This document shows positions 1-8,382 of a stretch of DNA of 64,000 nucleotides, piece after piece. The notes under the pieces were generated by a model. The model worked only from the letters and a program-made list of their open reading frames with translations. It was not told the origin of the DNA and did not search any database. The translations under genes and the position numbers were made by a program. How positions within the stretch are numbered: the stretch's first letter is position 1; each line of letters begins with the position of its first letter. This stretch comes from Microbacterium sp. STN6 (GTDB taxonomy: Bacteria; Actinomycetota; Actinomycetes; Actinomycetales; Microbacteriaceae): contig NZ_JAPMIT010000004.1 of NCBI RefSeq assembly GCF_026410545.1, forward strand, positions 310,001 to 374,000, given 5' to 3'.

Positions 1-549
1 CCGCCCATCCGCCAGAGGGAAGTCGTCGCGCACCAGCACGCAGTAGCTCTCGTGCATGAGCACCGTGTCGCTCTTCAGGTCGCCGGCGAGCTGCGTGCTC
101 GCGATCGCCGCATCCACGCGGCCAACGGCCAGCCATTCCGGCACGAGATCGATCTGCATGGGCACGACTTCGAGCTCGACGTGCGGCGCTTGCGCCGCCA
201 TCCGCTCGAGAATCGGTGGAAGCAGGATCATCTCGCCCACGTCGGTCAGGCAGATGCGGAACCGCCGGCGTGAGGTTGCGGGGTCGAAGGCTGCGGTGCT
301 GTCGAGCGTGGTGTCAATGCGCACGAGCGACTGCTTGAAGACGCCGTAGAGCTCGTCCGCGAGAACCGTCGGCTGCATGCCGTGCTTGCGGCGAATGAAC
401 AGGGGGTCGTCGAAGCGGCTGCGCAGCCGGGCGAGGCCGTAGCTCACCGACGGCTGGGTCACCGTGAGCGCGTCTGCGGCCTGCGTGAGGCTGCCCGTCT
501 CGTGGATCGCTACGAAGGTGCGAAGGAGGTTGAGGTCCATTCCCGTCAT
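1..549 (-). CDS. LysR-family transcriptional regulator (3' end cut by window edge)
   Basis: The minus strand reads from an ATG at 549 to base 1 with no stop: 183 codons, so the C-terminal third is outside the window. Residues about 5-65 form a LysR winged helix-turn-helix (LNLLRTFVAIHETGSLTQAA, then TQPSVSYGLARLR). The LysR effector-binding domain begins near residue 90 (RFRICLTDVGEMILLPPIL). A second in-frame ATG is at 540. The gene is divergent from mdlC, the usual layout for a LysR activator controlling its neighbour with an aromatic acid or pathway intermediate as co-inducer. That regulatory target is inferred. Confidence 0.9.
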   Translation of the reverse strand, partial: MTGMDLNLLRTFVAIHETGSLTQAADALTVTQPSVSYGLARLRSRFDDPLFIRRKHGMQPTVLADELYGVFKQSLVRIDTTLDSTAAFDPATSRRRFRICLTDVGEMILLPPILERMAAQAPHVELEVVPMQIDLVPEWLAVGRVDAAIASTQLAGDLKSDTVLMHESYCVLVRDDFPLADGR

Positions 550-558
550 GCCGCAATC

Positions 559-573
559 ATAGAGAACATCTAT
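559..573. promoter_or_regulatory. Candidate LysR box in the divergent regR-mdlC spacer
   Basis: ATAGA-GAACA-TCTAT is a perfect 5-bp inverted repeat around 5 bases and contains the T-N11-A core typical of LysR-type binding sites. It lies 10 bp upstream of the LysR start and 83 bp upstream of the mdlC start, where such regulators repress themselves and activate the divergent gene. Binding is inferred. Confidence 0.5.
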
Positions 574-655
574 ACAGCAGGGGCGAAAGATTGATTTGAA
601 TGTTTTTACTTGTCTTCCTAAGCTGGCCGCACAGCAACGAGGCAAAGGACGATGG

Positions 656-2257
656 ATGTCGAGCGTACGTGACGAGACCTTCGAGGTCTTGAGGGCCCAC
701 GGGCTCACAACCGTCTTCGGCAACCCGGGGTCGAATGAGCTGCACTTTCTCGCCGGGCTGCCCGCCGACTTCCGTTACATACTCGGCCTGCACGAAGGCG
801 TGGTGGTCGGCATGGCAGACGGCTACGCGCTCGCCACGGGCCGGCCCGCGTTCGTCAACCTGCACGCCGCGGCCGGCACCGGCAACGCCATGGGCGCCCT
901 CGCCAACGCGTGGGCCTCGCACAGCCCCCTTGTCATCTCGGCGGGCCAGCAGGTGCGCGCCACCATCGGCGTCGAGCCGCTGCTCGCCAACACGGATGCC
1001 GCGCAGCTGCCGAAACCGCTCGTTCGCTTCAGCGCTGAGCCCGCCTCGGCCTCAGACGTGCCGCGCGTGATGGCTCAGGCCGTTCACGCCGCCACGAGTC
1101 ACCCCCGCGGCCCCGTGTACGTCTCGATTCCCTATGACGACTGGGCGCGGGAGGCCACCGGTGAGAGCGCGCACGTCGCGCTGCGGACGGTGAGCGAGGC
1201 CGCCTCGCCGTCGGCCGCCCAGGTCGCGGCACTGGTCGACCGATTCTCTCGCGCACAGAACCCCGTGCTCGTGGTCGGCGAAGACATCGACGCGACCGGC
1301 GCAAACGACCTCGCCGTCGCCCTGGCGGAGCGGCTGCGCATGCCGGCCTGGATCGCGCCCTCCGCCTCTCGCTGCCCGTTCCCCACGAGGCACCCGTCGT
1401 TCCGCGGCGTGCTCCCCGCGTCAGTTCGCGGCATCAGCGAGCTGCTCGCGGGCCACGACCTCGTCATCGTCGCCGGGGCTCCCGTGTTCCGCTACCACCA
1501 ATACGAGCCGGGGGAGTATCTGCCGGCGGGTGCCGAGCTCGTGCACCTCACCTCCGACGCGGACGAGGCGGCGAGGGCGCCGATGGGTGACGCCCTCATC
1601 GGCGATGTTCGCGCCATCCTCGATTCGGTTCTTGCCACGTTGTCTGAGGCCGACGGCCGTTCGATGCCCGACCCGCGCACGATCGCGCCTCTGGCTGCCA
1701 GGGCGACGGATGGCACGAGCCTCGACCCTGCCGAGGTCTTCGACGTGCTCAACGAGTGCACACCCGACGACGTGATCTACGTCAAGGAATCGACCTCGAC
1801 CACCAGCGTCTTCTGGGAGCGCATCGACATCAGCCGGCCCGGCAGCTACTTCTTCCCGGCTGCGGGCGGGCTGGGCTTCGGCATGCCCGCGGCGGTCGGC
1901 GTGCAGCTCGCGCATCCCGACCGCCGTGTCGTCGCGATCATCGGCGACGGCTCGGCCAACTACGGAATCACCGCCCTGTGGAGCGCCGCGACCTACCGCA
2001 CGCCGGTCGTCTTCTTGGTGCTCAAGAACGGTACATATGGCGCGCTCAAATCGTTCGCCGGTGTCATGGGGGTTCCGGATGCGCCCGGGCTCGATCTCGA
2101 CGGAATCGACTTCTGCGCGCTCGCCGAGGGCTACGGGGTGGCGGCGCGCCGGGCGCGAAGCCGTGACGAGCTCGAAGCGGCGCTCGCCGAGGCTCTCGCG
2201 AGCGACGGCCCCACGCTCATCGAGATTCCCACATCGACCACCAATCCCTTCGAGTGA
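656..2257 (+). CDS. mdlC: Benzoylformate decarboxylase (ThDP-dependent)
   Basis: Converts benzoylformate (phenylglyoxylate) or a ring-substituted analogue to the aldehyde plus CO2 using thiamine diphosphate and Mg2+. The 533 residues match the Pseudomonas putida MdlC family in length (528) and layout: PYR domain with FGNPGSNE, central domain, and PP domain with the cofactor motif GDGSANY near 430-436 and NGTYGA about 25 residues later. The known active-site residues of that family fall at the same numbers: Ser26, Glu47, His70 and His281. The ATG at 656 is chosen over an upstream TTG (596) because AAAGGA precedes it and it gives the family N-terminus. The aldehyde dehydrogenase follows 15 bp downstream, so the aldehyde is probably oxidised at once. 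The true substrate could be a hydroxylated benzoylformate. Confidence 0.93.
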   Translation: MSSVRDETFEVLRAHGLTTVFGNPGSNELHFLAGLPADFRYILGLHEGVVVGMADGYALATGRPAFVNLHAAAGTGNAMGALANAWASHSPLVISAGQQVRATIGVEPLLANTDAAQLPKPLVRFSAEPASASDVPRVMAQAVHAATSHPRGPVYVSIPYDDWAREATGESAHVALRTVSEAASPSAAQVAALVDRFSRAQNPVLVVGEDIDATGANDLAVALAERLRMPAWIAPSASRCPFPTRHPSFRGVLPASVRGISELLAGHDLVIVAGAPVFRYHQYEPGEYLPAGAELVHLTSDADEAARAPMGDALIGDVRAILDSVLATLSEADGRSMPDPRTIAPLAARATDGTSLDPAEVFDVLNECTPDDVIYVKESTSTTSVFWERIDISRPGSYFFPAAGGLGFGMPAAVGVQLAHPDRRVVAIIGDGSANYGITALWSAATYRTPVVFLVLKNGTYGALKSFAGVMGVPDAPGLDLDGIDFCALAEGYGVAARRARSRDELEAALAEALASDGPTLIEIPTSTTNPFE

Positions 2258-2272
2258 AGGAGCAGCAGAATC

Positions 2273-3823
2273 ATGACGGACACCACGCAGGGCACGGGCG
2301 CGACGCACGACACGGCAGCGACGCAGGGCGCGGCAGCGACGCTGCGCGCGGCAGGCGATGACAGCGGCGTCTACATCGGCGGCTGGGCCGCGGGCGAGGG
2401 CGAGAGCCTGACGGTTGAAGACAAGGCGACAGGCGAGACGCTCGCGCGGCTGGCCGAGGCCTCGCGGGCGCAACTCGACAACGCCGTCACGCTCGCGGTC
2501 GGCGCGCAACGCGCCTGGGCAGCGGATGCGCCCGAGCAGCGCGCACGCGTGCTCGAGCACGCGGCCGACGTGCTCGAGGCCCATCGGGAGGAGTACGTGC
2601 GCTGGCTCGTGCGCGAGGCGGGCAGTGCCGTGCCGAAGGCGCAGTCCGAGATCGCGCAGGCGCTCGACGAGTTCAGGGCCGCCGCCGACCTGGCGCGCGC
2701 CGATCACACCCGCATTCTGCCGACGACGGGGGAGGACGCGAGCGTGGCCGAACGCGTGCCGCACGGCGTCGTCGGCGTCATCACCCCCTGGAACGTGCCC
2801 CTCGTGCTTGCGATGCGCTCGGTCGCACCGGCGCTCGCGCTCGGCAACGCCGTCGTGCTCAAGCCGGATCACCAGACGCCGGTGAGCGGCGGCCTGCTCC
2901 TCGCCCGCGTGCTGGAGCTCGCGGGCCTGCCCGCCGGCGTGTTCTCGGTCGTGCCCGGGCGGGGGCCGAGCGTGGGCGAGGCGCTGGTGCAGCATCCGGA
3001 TGTCTCGATGGTCAGTTTCACGGGTTCGACCCGGGTGGGTCGCCAGATCGCGGCGATGACGGCTCCGCTGCTGAAGAAGGTGGCGCTGGAGCTCGGCGGC
3101 AAGAGCCCGCACGTGGTGCTCGCCGACGCAGACGTCGAGGGTGCCGCGGAGTCCGGCGCGTGGGGCACGTTCCTGCACCAGGGCCAGATCTGCATGGCGG
3201 CGGGCCGGCACGTGGTCGACGAGTCCGTGGCAGAGCGCTACGTCACCCGTCTCGCCGAGCGGGCCAGGTCGCTGCGCGTCGGCGACCCGGCCCAGGGCGA
3301 GGTGGACCTCGGGCCGCTCATCAACCGGGCGCAGGCCGAGCGCGTGGCCGAGATCATCGAGGATGCGCGGGCGAACGGCGCGACGGTCGTGGCCGGCGGC
3401 GAGGTGCGCGGCCAATTCGTGCAGCCGACGGTTCTCGCGGGCGTCCGTCCCGGCATGCGGGCCTACGCCGAGGAGATCTTCGGCCCTGTGGCCGTCGTGG
3501 TCACGGCGGCCGGGGACGACGAGGCGGTGCGTATCGCCAACGACACCGAGTACGGGCTCTCTGCCTCGGTGCACAGCGCCTCGATTGACCGTGCGAACCG
3601 GGTGGCGGACCGCATCCGCTCTGGCATGGTGCACATCAACGGTCAGCCGATCAACGACAACCCGTGGGCGCCGATGGGTGGGGTGCGAGCATCGGGCTCG
3701 GGCGGCCGCTTCGGCGGGGAGTCGAACGTCGACATGTTCACGACGGTGCGCTGGCGCACGACGCGGGCGAAGGCCGACCTTGGGCACTTCCCCGGGGCCG
3801 AGACCGCAGGGCAAGATTGTTGA
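2273..3823 (+). CDS. Aldehyde dehydrogenase, probably (hydroxy)benzaldehyde dehydrogenase
   Basis: A 516-residue NAD(P)-dependent aldehyde dehydrogenase. Visible family motifs are TPWNVPL (171-177), VVLKPD with Lys198, FTGSTRVGR (249-257), the general base Glu273 in LELGGKSPH, the catalytic Cys307 in GQICMAAG and the late EEIFGPV motif. It begins 15 bp after mdlC behind GAAGGAG, so it should oxidise the aldehyde made by MdlC to the aromatic acid, as XylC/MdlD enzymes do. The first 30 residues are a low-complexity Thr/Ala/Gly extension not typical of the family, and a later start cannot be excluded. Its TGA stop (3821-3823) lies inside the operator/promoter of the next transcription unit. Confidence 0.88.
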   Translation: MTDTTQGTGATHDTAATQGAAATLRAAGDDSGVYIGGWAAGEGESLTVEDKATGETLARLAEASRAQLDNAVTLAVGAQRAWAADAPEQRARVLEHAADVLEAHREEYVRWLVREAGSAVPKAQSEIAQALDEFRAAADLARADHTRILPTTGEDASVAERVPHGVVGVITPWNVPLVLAMRSVAPALALGNAVVLKPDHQTPVSGGLLLARVLELAGLPAGVFSVVPGRGPSVGEALVQHPDVSMVSFTGSTRVGRQIAAMTAPLLKKVALELGGKSPHVVLADADVEGAAESGAWGTFLHQGQICMAAGRHVVDESVAERYVTRLAERARSLRVGDPAQGEVDLGPLINRAQAERVAEIIEDARANGATVVAGGEVRGQFVQPTVLAGVRPGMRAYAEEIFGPVAVVVTAAGDDEAVRIANDTEYGLSASVHSASIDRANRVADRIRSGMVHINGQPINDNPWAPMGGVRASGSGGRFGGESNVDMFTTVRWRTTRAKADLGHFPGAETAGQDC

Positions 3824-3848
3824 CAATCATGTTGCGGATTTATAGCGT
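3815..3848 (+). promoter_or_regulatory. Promoter with palindromic operator for the ABC importer operon (copy 1)
   Basis: A sigma-70-like promoter: TTGACA (3820-3825), 17-bp spacer, TAGCGT (3843-3848). GATTGTTGACAATC (3815-3828), with 6-bp arms GATTGT/ACAATC, overlaps the -35 box. The same palindrome, spacing and -10 hexamer recur at 7546-7579. TTGT-N-ACAA-type palindromes are typical targets of GntR/FadR-class repressors, and a GntR/FCD gene lies at 12335-12967. Confidence 0.75.
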
Positions 3849-3969
3849 TAGTGCAGCGTCTCCTTCGGCGCGGCCTGGCGACACAAGCGTGACGGATGCC
3901 ACACAGCTCCACAGGCACCCGCTGCGGCAAGAGTGACACGCGTTAATCACACAAGAGAGAAGACACACA

Positions 3970-4935
3970 ATGAGAAGATCAATGACGATCGGCATCGTGG
4001 CTGCCGCCGTACTCGCGCTCAGCGCCTGCTCATCGGGCGGTACGGGCGGATCGAACAGCGACGATAAGGGCCCGAGCAAGAGCGAGCCGACAAAGGTGAC
4101 GCTCGGCGTCATTCCCATTCCCGACACGGCACCCGCGTACCTCGGCAAGGAGAAGGGCTTCTTCGCCGACGAGGGAATCGACCTCACCATCCAGCCGACA
4201 ACCGGCGGTGCGGCCGCCGTTCCCGGCGTGGTCTCGGGCACGTACGACTTCGCCTTCGGCAACTACGTGTCTGTCATGGTCGCCGAGGACAAGGGCCTCG
4301 ACCTCTCGTACGTGGCGAATGGCAACGCGGCTACGGGCGACCCGGGCTTCCAAGCGGTGATCGTGCCGAAGGATTCGCCGATCAAGACGGCCGCCGACCT
4401 GTCGGGCAAGCGCGTCTCCGTGAACAACCTGGCGAACATCAACGACACGACCATTCGTGCCATCGTGGACCGGGACGGCGGCGACTCGTCCAAGATCAAG
4501 TTCGTCGAGGTCGCGTTCCCTGACGCCGAGGCTGCCGTGGCCAACAAGCAGGTGGATGCGGCCACCGTGAACCCGTACCTCGGCTCCATGTCGAAGGACT
4601 ACCGCGTCATCACGTTCAACTTCTCGGGCTTCGATCCCAAGCTCGACGTGGCCGGTTACTTCACCAAGGGCGACACGATCAAGAACAAGCCCGAGCTGGT
4701 GAAGGCGTTCACCAAGGCCATGAACAAGTCGCTCGACTACGCGCAGGAGCACCCGGATGAGGTGCGCCAGATCATCACCACGTACACGAAGATGTCGGCC
4801 GACATGCTGAAGGACATGGTGCTGCCCACCTATTCCTCTGGCTTCAACAAGGACGCGCTGAAGAAGCTGGGCGAGGCGGCCGCGAAGTACGGCACGATCA
4901 GCAAGGCGCCTGACCTGGACAAGCTGCTGCCCTAG
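3970..4935 (+). CDS. NitT/TauT-type ABC transporter substrate-binding lipoprotein (NMT1/SsuA-like)
   Basis: A 321-residue periplasmic-binding protein of the NMT1/THI5 and SsuA type. It has a lipoprotein signal peptide with lipobox LSAC and lipidated Cys20, then a mature domain opening with KVTLGVIPIPDTAPAYLGKE, the usual start of this fold. It should sit on the outer face of the membrane and deliver substrate to the two permeases downstream. Families of this kind import sulfonates, nitrate, thiamine precursors and aromatic acids such as phthalate. In this locus an aromatic acid (mandelate, benzoylformate or hydroxybenzoate type) is the likely ligand, by context only. Confidence 0.88.
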   Translation: MRRSMTIGIVAAAVLALSACSSGGTGGSNSDDKGPSKSEPTKVTLGVIPIPDTAPAYLGKEKGFFADEGIDLTIQPTTGGAAAVPGVVSGTYDFAFGNYVSVMVAEDKGLDLSYVANGNAATGDPGFQAVIVPKDSPIKTAADLSGKRVSVNNLANINDTTIRAIVDRDGGDSSKIKFVEVAFPDAEAAVANKQVDAATVNPYLGSMSKDYRVITFNFSGFDPKLDVAGYFTKGDTIKNKPELVKAFTKAMNKSLDYAQEHPDEVRQIITTYTKMSADMLKDMVLPTYSSGFNKDALKKLGEAAAKYGTISKAPDLDKLLP

Positions 4936-5021
4936 GCCTGTGCCGGGCCCGCACCACCGCGCGTGGCTGGGCCTGTTGACCTAGGCTCGATCGAACTGTC
5001 GTAAGAAAGGCGTAGTACCCG

Positions 5022-5825
5022 ATGGCGAGTACGAACAGCAGGATGCCGAGCAGGCGGGTGACCGGTCCCCTCTTGGGTGCCGCGGGCATCCTGCTGTTCC
5101 TCGTCGCCTGGGAGGCGGTGCCCCGGCTCGGCCTGGTGCAGGAGAAGTTCCTGCCGCCAGCGAGCACGGTGCTCGTCTCCCTCGGGCAGTACCTCGGCCA
5201 GGGCGGCTTCTGGCACGACGTGGGCGAGACTATGACGGCGTGGGCGCTCGGCCTCGCCATCTCCATCGTGGCGGCGGTGGTTCTCGGCCTCATCATCGGC
5301 TCGAGTACCTTCCTTCGCCGGGCCACCCACTCCACCGTCGAGTTTCTGCGGCCGATCCCGTCGGTCGCGCTCATCCCGCTTGCGGTGCTGCTCTTCGGCG
5401 CCAAGCTCGAGTCGTCGCTGCTGCTCGTCGTCTACGCGTCGTTCTGGCAGGTTCTGCTCCAGGTGCTCTATGGCGTGGCCGACGTCGACCCGGTCGCCGA
5501 CAGCACGGCCAGAAGCTACGGTCTCGGGCGCCTCGCCCGCATGAGGTATGTGGTGTGGCCCACCATGCTGCCGTACCTCATGACGGGAATTCGCCTCGCA
5601 TCCGCTGTCGCCCTGATTCTCGCGATCACAGCGGAGCTCATCATCGGCAGCCCGGGCCTCGGTTACCAGATCGGGCTCACGCAGTCGGGCGGCGCGGTCG
5701 TCGAGATGTACGCGCTCATTCTGGCGACCGGCATGATCGGAGTTCTCATCAACGTCGGTGTGCGCATTCTCGAGAAGCGCGTGTTGAAATGGCACGCCTC
5801 GGTGCGAAGCGAGGTGGTCGTATGA
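5022..5825 (+). CDS. ABC transporter permease (SsuC/TauC type)
   Basis: A 267-residue inner-membrane permease of the binding-protein-dependent family with about six hydrophobic segments. The EAA-type coupling loop is visible as ARSYGLGRLARMRYVVWPT, followed by the family-typical PYLMTGIRLA. It starts at an ATG behind AAGAAAGG, 86 bp after the binding protein. It overlaps the second permease by 4 bp (ATGA), so the two probably form a heterodimeric channel made by coupled translation. Confidence 0.9.
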   Translation: MASTNSRMPSRRVTGPLLGAAGILLFLVAWEAVPRLGLVQEKFLPPASTVLVSLGQYLGQGGFWHDVGETMTAWALGLAISIVAAVVLGLIIGSSTFLRRATHSTVEFLRPIPSVALIPLAVLLFGAKLESSLLLVVYASFWQVLLQVLYGVADVDPVADSTARSYGLGRLARMRYVVWPTMLPYLMTGIRLASAVALILAITAELIIGSPGLGYQIGLTQSGGAVVEMYALILATGMIGVLINVGVRILEKRVLKWHASVRSEVVV

Positions 5826-6595
5826 GCACGGGAAAGCGCATCGCGTACTTCCTCGGCCTGCCGATCCTGCTCATTCTCGTGTGGTGGGCGGCGACGCTGG
5901 GATCGACGAACTTCTACGTGCCCACGCCGGGAAAGCTCGTCGAGACGTTCTGGCGGGTGTGGATAAGCAACCGGTTCTTCACGGACTTCATGCCGAGCAT
6001 CATCCGCCTGTTCATCGGCCTTGCCGCTACCATCGTGCTCGGTGTCGTGCTCGGTGTGCTGATCGGCTCGTTCCGCTGGCTGCGTAGTCTCTTCGAGCCA
6101 CTGCTCGAGTTCTTCCGCGCGGTGCCGCCGCCCGTGCTGGTTCCGCTGCTCATGCTGCTCATCGGCATCAACGACCAGATGAAGATCGTCGTCATCATCT
6201 CGGGCGCCATCTGGCCCGTTCTACTCAACACCGTCGAGGGCGTGCGCGCGGTCGACCAGGTGCTCAGCGACACGAGCCGCACGTACCGCATCACCGGCAT
6301 GGCCCGGTTGCGCTACCTCGTGCTGCCCGGTGCGAGCCCCCAGATCATGACGGGCGTGCGGCAGTGCCTGTCGATCGGGCTGATCCTCATGGTGATCAGC
6401 GAGATGTTCGGCTCATCGGCCGGCCTGGGCTTCACGATCGTTCTGTTCCAGCGCGCCTTCGCGGTGCCCGAGATGTGGAGCGGCATCGCGGTGCTCGGTC
6501 TCGTCGGCATCGGACTTTCCGCCATCTTCCAGCTTGTCGAACGCCGGGTGCTGCGCTGGTACCACGGATTGAGAGAGGTACAACGTGACAATTAG
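5822..6595 (+). CDS. ABC transporter permease (SsuC/TauC type), second subunit
   Basis: A 257-residue permease that begins at the ATG overlapping the stop of the first permease. The coupling-loop region reads TSRTYRITGMARLRYLVLPG followed by QIMTGVRQC, matching the first permease at the same place. The reading frame stays open far upstream, but that part is out-of-frame sequence of the preceding gene. The 3' end overlaps the ATPase gene by 11 bp. Confidence 0.9.
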   Translation: MSTGKRIAYFLGLPILLILVWWAATLGSTNFYVPTPGKLVETFWRVWISNRFFTDFMPSIIRLFIGLAATIVLGVVLGVLIGSFRWLRSLFEPLLEFFRAVPPPVLVPLLMLLIGINDQMKIVVIISGAIWPVLLNTVEGVRAVDQVLSDTSRTYRITGMARLRYLVLPGASPQIMTGVRQCLSIGLILMVISEMFGSSAGLGFTIVLFQRAFAVPEMWSGIAVLGLVGIGLSAIFQLVERRVLRWYHGLREVQRDN

Positions 6596-7433
6596 AGAAT
6601 CCGTCGACAGGGGCGCAGAACCCGATGCGGGAGCGCCCATGCTCTCGGTCTCCGGCCTGAAGAAGGTGTATCAGGTCGACGCGGGCGAGATCGAGGCGGT
6701 GCGCAACCTCACGTTCGACATCGACGCGGGCGAGCTCGTGTGCATCGTCGGGCCGTCGGGTGCAGGCAAGACCACCCTGCTCAAGTGCATCTCGGGGCTG
6801 CTGGCTCCGACCGCGGGCACGGTCACGCTTGCGGGCAAGCAGGTCACCGAGCCGCCGAAGGCCATGGCCGTCGTCTTCCAGGAGTACGGGCGCAGCCTGT
6901 TCCCGTGGATGACGGTGCGCGACAACGTCGAGCTGCCGCTGAAGAACCAGCGCGTGCCGCGCGCCGAGCGTGAGACGCTCGTGAACGAGGCGCTCGCCGC
7001 GGTCGAGCTCGGGCACGTGCCGGACAGCTACCCGTGGCAGCTCTCCGGCGGCATGCAGCAGCGCGTGGCGATCGCGCGCGCGGTGGCCTATCGACCGCAG
7101 GTGCTGCTCATGGACGAGCCCTTCGCGGCCGTCGACGCGCAGACGCGTGCCGACCTCGAAGACCTCATCCGCAGCATCTGGAAGAAGCTGGGGGTGACGA
7201 TCCTCTTCGTCACGCACGACATCGACGAATCGGTGTACCTGGGCCAGCGCGTGATCGTGCTCTCCAACTCGCCGACCGTGGTGCAGGAGGACCTGGCGAT
7301 CGACTTGCCGGATGAGCGCGACCAGCTCAGCACACGCTCCAGCGCGCGCTTCGGCGAGTTGCGCGGGCACGTATACGAGCAGATCCAGCTGGCGAAGTCG
7401 AAGGCGCAGACGGGCGCGGTCCGCGTCAAGTGA
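6585..7433 (+). CDS. ABC transporter ATP-binding protein (SsuB/TauB type)
   Basis: A 282-residue ATPase that powers the importer. All key motifs are present: Walker A GPSGAGKT (56-63), a Q-loop VFQEYGRSLFPW, signature LSGGMQQR (153-160), Walker B VLLMDEP (173-179) and the switch His211 in FVTHDIDE. The start is the GTG at 6585, preceded by GAGAGAGG. ATGs further in would remove part of the first strand. This gene completes an importer encoded binding protein - permease - permease - ATPase (3970-7433). A large palindromic repeat follows directly. Confidence 0.92.
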   Translation: MTIRESVDRGAEPDAGAPMLSVSGLKKVYQVDAGEIEAVRNLTFDIDAGELVCIVGPSGAGKTTLLKCISGLLAPTAGTVTLAGKQVTEPPKAMAVVFQEYGRSLFPWMTVRDNVELPLKNQRVPRAERETLVNEALAAVELGHVPDSYPWQLSGGMQQRVAIARAVAYRPQVLLMDEPFAAVDAQTRADLEDLIRSIWKKLGVTILFVTHDIDESVYLGQRVIVLSNSPTVVQEDLAIDLPDERDQLSTRSSARFGELRGHVYEQIQLAKSKAQTGAVRVK

Positions 7434-7442
7434 GCCCTGCAT

Positions 7443-7527
7443 GCGGGTTGAGGAGACCGCGAAGGTCGTCTCGAAACCCAGCGCGGCGACGGGGTTTCGA
7501 GACGCCCTTCGCGCCTCCTCAACCCGC
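7443..7527. repeat. Paired inverted copies of the GGGTTGAGGAG intergenic repeat (REP-A)
   Basis: The left arm (7443-7479) begins GCGGGTTGAGGAG and ends CGTCTCGAAACCC. The right arm (7491-7527) is its near-exact reverse complement, separated by 11 bp. The RNA would fold into a roughly 37-bp hairpin just after the ABC operon and before the next promoter, so it may also end transcription. Related single copies occur at 11945, 12003, 22365, 38859, 38915, 38965, 39015 and 51880. Confidence 0.85.
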
Positions 7528-7545
7528 TCCTCGGCCGGGCCGGAC

Positions 7546-7579
7546 GATTGTTGACAATCTTGTTAGCACTTTGTAGCGT
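7546..7579 (+). promoter_or_regulatory. Promoter with palindromic operator for the lower-pathway operon (copy 2)
   Basis: TTGACA (7551-7556), 17-bp spacer and TAGCGT (7574-7579), with GATTGTTGACAATC (7546-7559) over the -35 box. Palindrome, spacing and -10 are the same as at 3815-3848, and the spacers also share TGTT. The importer and the oxalomesaconate operon should therefore be co-regulated. Confidence 0.75.
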
Positions 7580-7648
7580 GGAGGAACGGATGGGGGAGGA
7601 CGCGAAGCGGCCGACTCATCCGCCCCACTTCATTTCAGGAGCCTTCGC

Positions 7649-8377
7649 ATGACAACAGCACCCCTGCTCGCCGTGACCGCGCACCCCGGCGACTTCGTGT
7701 GGCGTGCGGGAGGCGCCCTCGCGCTCGCTTCGCAGGCGGGACGCCGCGCCGTCATCGCGTGCCTGAGCTACGGCGAGCGGGGCGAATCCGCGCGGCTGTG
7801 GCGCGCAGGCAAGACGCTCGACGAGATCAAGGCCGCCCGCCGCGAGGAGGGCGAGGCCGCCGCTGCCGCCCTCGGCGCCGAGGTGCGGTTCTTCGACGCC
7901 GGCGACTACCCGCTGCCCGAGAGCGACGGCTTGCTGCAGCAGCTGATCGACCTCTACCGCGAGCTGCAGCCGGCCGCGGTGCTGACCCACGCCCCGAAAG
8001 ACCCGTACAACGTCGACCACCCGACCGCCGGCGAGATCGCCCGCAGGGCCCGCATTCTCGCCCAGGCTCCCGGCGTGGCCGGGCCGGGCGAGGTCATCGG
8101 AGCCCCGCCCGTCTTCTGTTTCGAACCGCACCAGAGCGAGGTCTGCGACTTCAAGCCAAACGTGCTGCTTGACATCACCGCTGTGTGGCAGAGAAAGGTG
8201 GACGCCATGAACGTCATGAGCGCCCAGGGGCATCTCATCGAGTACTACACCGACCTCGGCAGGCGCCGCGGGGTGCAGGCCAAGCGCAACAGCGGCCCGA
8301 ACTTGGGCCTTCCCGTCGATACATACGCCGAGGCGTATGAACGGGTGTACCCGCAGGTCACGAACGAACTGGACTGA
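7649..8377 (+). CDS. galB: 4-oxalomesaconate hydratase (PIG-L/LmbE fold)
   Basis: A 242-residue protein of the PIG-L/LmbE zinc-hydrolase fold. It resembles the GalB subgroup, which hydrates 4-oxalomesaconate to 4-carboxy-4-hydroxy-2-oxoadipate (CHA). Likely metal ligands are His12 and Asp15 in AHPGDF and His124 in DPYNVDHP. GalB-like segments are DFVWRAGGA, SYGERGESARLW and FEPHQSEVCDFKPNV. The next genes encode a CHA aldolase and an oxalomesaconate tautomerase, which makes the hydratase role much more likely than a sugar deacetylase. It is the first gene of the operon driven from 7546-7579. Confidence 0.85.
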   Translation: MTTAPLLAVTAHPGDFVWRAGGALALASQAGRRAVIACLSYGERGESARLWRAGKTLDEIKAARREEGEAAAAALGAEVRFFDAGDYPLPESDGLLQQLIDLYRELQPAAVLTHAPKDPYNVDHPTAGEIARRARILAQAPGVAGPGEVIGAPPVFCFEPHQSEVCDFKPNVLLDITAVWQRKVDAMNVMSAQGHLIEYYTDLGRRRGVQAKRNSGPNLGLPVDTYAEAYERVYPQVTNELD

Positions 8378-8382
8378 CCGAC

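Noticed and set aside
1421-3826. 801-codon open frame on the minus strand opposite mdlC and the aldehyde dehydrogenase
   Set aside because: Arg/His/Asp-rich composition with no recognisable domain; it is the antisense of two genes with intact catalytic motifs, an effect of high GC.
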